A stretch of 64,000 nucleotides of DNA from Dysgonamonadaceae bacterium (GTDB lineage Bacteria > Bacteroidota > Bacteroidia > Bacteroidales > Dysgonomonadaceae). This document shows, piece by piece, positions 62,420 to 64,000 of the stretch. The translations under genes and the position numbers were made by a program. The number at the start of each line of letters is the position of its first letter. Position 1 is the first letter of the stretch. The notes beneath the pieces are model-generated. The model had not been told where the DNA came from. It did not search any database and saw nothing but the letters and a program-made list of their open reading frames with translations. The stretch lies in assembly GCA_031254645.1 (NCBI GenBank), contig JAIRUA010000025.1, positions 1 through 64,000 on the forward strand, in the 5' to 3' direction.

Positions 62420-63787
62420 TCACGAAAACAATACCCGAAACGCATCGCTCACCCTCTTCACTTCTACAATTTCAATCTTTACTTTTGCTGAAAATCCTTT
62501 CAAATTATTTGCCGGAATGAGAATACGTGAAAATCCGAGTTTTTCGGCTTCCAAAATGCGCTGCTCAATGCGATTAACAGGGCGAATTTCACCCGAAAGT
62601 CCTACTTCGCCGCAAAGACACGTGTCGCGGTCAATCGCCATATCAAGACTCGATGATAAGACGGCACTGATAACCGACAAATCCAATCCCGGATCGCTCA
62701 CGCGTAAACCGCCGGCGATGTTCAAAAATACATCTTTTTGCGCCAACTTAAATCCTGCTCGTTTTTCGAGAACTGCCAACAACATATTCATTCTTCGAAT
62801 ATCGAATCCGGTAGCGGAACGCTGCGGTGTGCCATAAGCTGCTGTGCTCACAAGCGATTGTGTTTCAATCAAAAACGGACGAACTCCTTCGATAGCAGCA
62901 GCGATGGAAACACCGCTCAATCCGTCGTGGTTTTGCGTGAGCAACAACTCTGACGGATTGTTTACTTCGCGCAAACCAGATTGGTGCATTTCGTAAATTC
63001 CCAACTCGGCGGTGCTGCCAAACCGGTTTTTGATGCTGCGCAAAATGCGGTACATGTAATGTTGGTCGCCTTCGAATTGTAATACCGTGTCTACAATGTG
63101 TTCTAGCACTTTCGGTCCGGCAATGCTGCCTTCTTTCGTGATGTGTCCGATGAGAATGACAGGCGTATTGCTCTGTTTGGCGAACTTCAAAATCGCCGCC
63201 GCACATTCGCGCACTTGTGAGATACTGCCGGACGATGATTCCAATGTATCGTTATAAACCGTTTGAATAGAATCAATTATGACAAGTTGTGGCGATGTGT
63301 TTTTCACATGTTTGAAAATTTCATCAAGGTTTGTTTCGCATACAATCAGGCAGTTATCGTTTTCGATTCCAATACGGTCGGCACGAAGTTTCAATTGTCG
63401 TGCACTCTCTTCGCCCGAAACGTAAAGTGTTTTCACGTTGACAAGTTTGAGAATGGTTTGTAATACGAGTGTTGATTTTCCGATACCCGGCTCACCACCG
63501 ATAAGTACCATTGAAGCAGGCACTAATCCGCCGCCGAGCACGCGATTGAGTTCATCGTCGAGTAAATCAATACGTGGCTCCTCATCAGCTTTTACTTGAT
63601 TGATAGATGTCGGCTCGCTTTTTACGGGAGAAAACGAACGAGTATCTTCGTGTTTCGTCGCCACGTCTTTGCGCACCAACTCCTCAACGAATGAGCCCCA
63701 TTCACCACAAGCGGGACATTTACCCATCCATTTAGGCGATTCATTGCCGCATTTTGAGCAGAAATATACGGATTTTAGTTTTGCCAT
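62420..63787 (-). CDS. radA: DNA repair protein RadA
   Basis: RecA-like branch-migration ATPase in recombination repair. 455 residues: an N-terminal zinc ribbon (FCSKCGNESPKWMGKCPACGEW), the ATPase core with GGEPGIGKSTLVLQ, the RadA-specific KNRFGSTAELGIYEM, and a C-terminal Lon-protease-like domain (GLDLSVISAVLSSSLD, CLCGEVGLSGEIRPV). Complete and convergent with dnaX; only 17 bases separate the stops. Confidence 0.97.
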   Translation of the reverse strand: MAKLKSVYFCSKCGNESPKWMGKCPACGEWGSFVEELVRKDVATKHEDTRSFSPVKSEPTSINQVKADEEPRIDLLDDELNRVLGGGLVPASMVLIGGEPGIGKSTLVLQTILKLVNVKTLYVSGEESARQLKLRADRIGIENDNCLIVCETNLDEIFKHVKNTSPQLVIIDSIQTVYNDTLESSSGSISQVRECAAAILKFAKQSNTPVILIGHITKEGSIAGPKVLEHIVDTVLQFEGDQHYMYRILRSIKNRFGSTAELGIYEMHQSGLREVNNPSELLLTQNHDGLSGVSIAAAIEGVRPFLIETQSLVSTAAYGTPQRSATGFDIRRMNMLLAVLEKRAGFKLAQKDVFLNIAGGLRVSDPGLDLSVISAVLSSSLDMAIDRDTCLCGEVGLSGEIRPVNRIEQRILEAEKLGFSRILIPANNLKGFSAKVKIEIVEVKRVSDAFRVLFS

Positions 63788-63816
63788 TTTGTCATAATTT
63801 AAAGATTCAAAAATTC

Positions 63817-63864
63817 AAAGATTCAAAAGTTCACGGAATTGAATCTTTGAACTTTTGAATCTTT
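63817..63864. repeat. Word-type inverted repeat (AAAGATTCAAAAGTTC)
   Basis: 16-bp perfect arms 63817-63832 and 63849-63864, loop 16 nt, with another AAAGATTCAAAA copy at 63801. Lies upstream of radA and after the stop of the partial gene, made of a word not used elsewhere in the window. Confidence 0.85.
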
Positions 63865-63869
63865 AAACC

Positions 63870-64000
63870 TCAAAAAGAAAACCGCTCTTTATACGCCCAC
63901 AAACCCAATGCCGGAGTCGAAATATAGTACACCTCCTCACCGTTCGGCAACGTATTAAATCCCTCTTTCAAGTTGTGAAAATCGTATTTTTGCATCGTCT
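63870..64000 (-). CDS. C-terminal end of an unidentified gene (partial)
   Basis: A minus-strand frame enters from the right edge and ends at the TGA complementary to 63870-63872. The visible 43 codons read through MQKYDFHNLKEGFNTL, NGEEVYYISTPALGL and WAYKERFSF. An ATG at 63995 could start a 41-residue protein, but continuation past the window is more likely. Aromatic-rich; no family recognised. Confidence 0.45.
   Translation of the reverse strand, partial: TMQKYDFHNLKEGFNTLPNGEEVYYISTPALGLWAYKERFSF

Overview
The window reads as chromosomal DNA of a Bacteroidota bacterium, most likely of the order Bacteroidales. The supporting signs are a SusC/SusD pair with DUF4843 and PKD-like lipoproteins, a fused FeoA-FeoB iron transporter, DUF4301, DUF4922 and DUF5106 proteins, a Ser-type sulfatase, AT-rich gene starts that mostly lack a Shine-Dalgarno sequence, and many copies of the Bacteroidota -7 promoter element TAnnTTTG just before start codons. 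I cannot name a genus from sequence alone.

Layout. 1-9.5 kb: a (CA)n tract at the very edge, then a SusC-SusD-DUF4843-PKD-like nutrient-uptake cluster followed by a TlpA-type thiol oxidoreductase, all on the + strand. 9.5-19.3 kb: a minus-strand block with PPK2, an S41 protease, coaD, a duplicated rubrerythrin lipoprotein, parE, a GNAT-like protein and an MltF-like lytic transglycosylase. 19.3-26.8 kb: an accessory island of about eleven small + strand genes. It holds a short FtsZ-like GTPase-domain protein, a DUF4922 HIT-like protein, a DUF6273 protein, a small tyrosine phosphatase, three zinc-ribbon proteins, a polynucleotide-kinase-like P-loop protein and two genes broken at homopolymer runs. 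26.8-50.8 kb: housekeeping genes (dnaK, pgk, ansA, feoAB, a polyprenyl synthase, polA, rnhB, xseA, ychF, obgE, adk, tRNA-Cys). 50.8-60.6 kb: a sulfatase, yifB/comM, a glycosyltransferase and several secreted thioredoxin-fold lipoproteins, two of which have lost the redox cysteines. 60.6-64 kb: dnaX, radA and the end of one more gene running off the window.

The most unusual content is (i) the 21.3-26.7 kb island operon around the truncated FtsZ-like protein, (ii) palindromic repeats inserted in frame into the FeoA-FeoB linker and into the C-terminus of the next gene, (iii) intergenic inverted repeats built from short reiterated words, a different word at each site, often reaching into stop or start codons, and (iv) an A10 run in dnaX where slippage would give a gamma-like short product.

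Family names come from reading motifs and from memory of the families; no database search was possible. Gene starts were moved downstream of the longest frame wherever a signal peptide, a promoter or family length argued for it.
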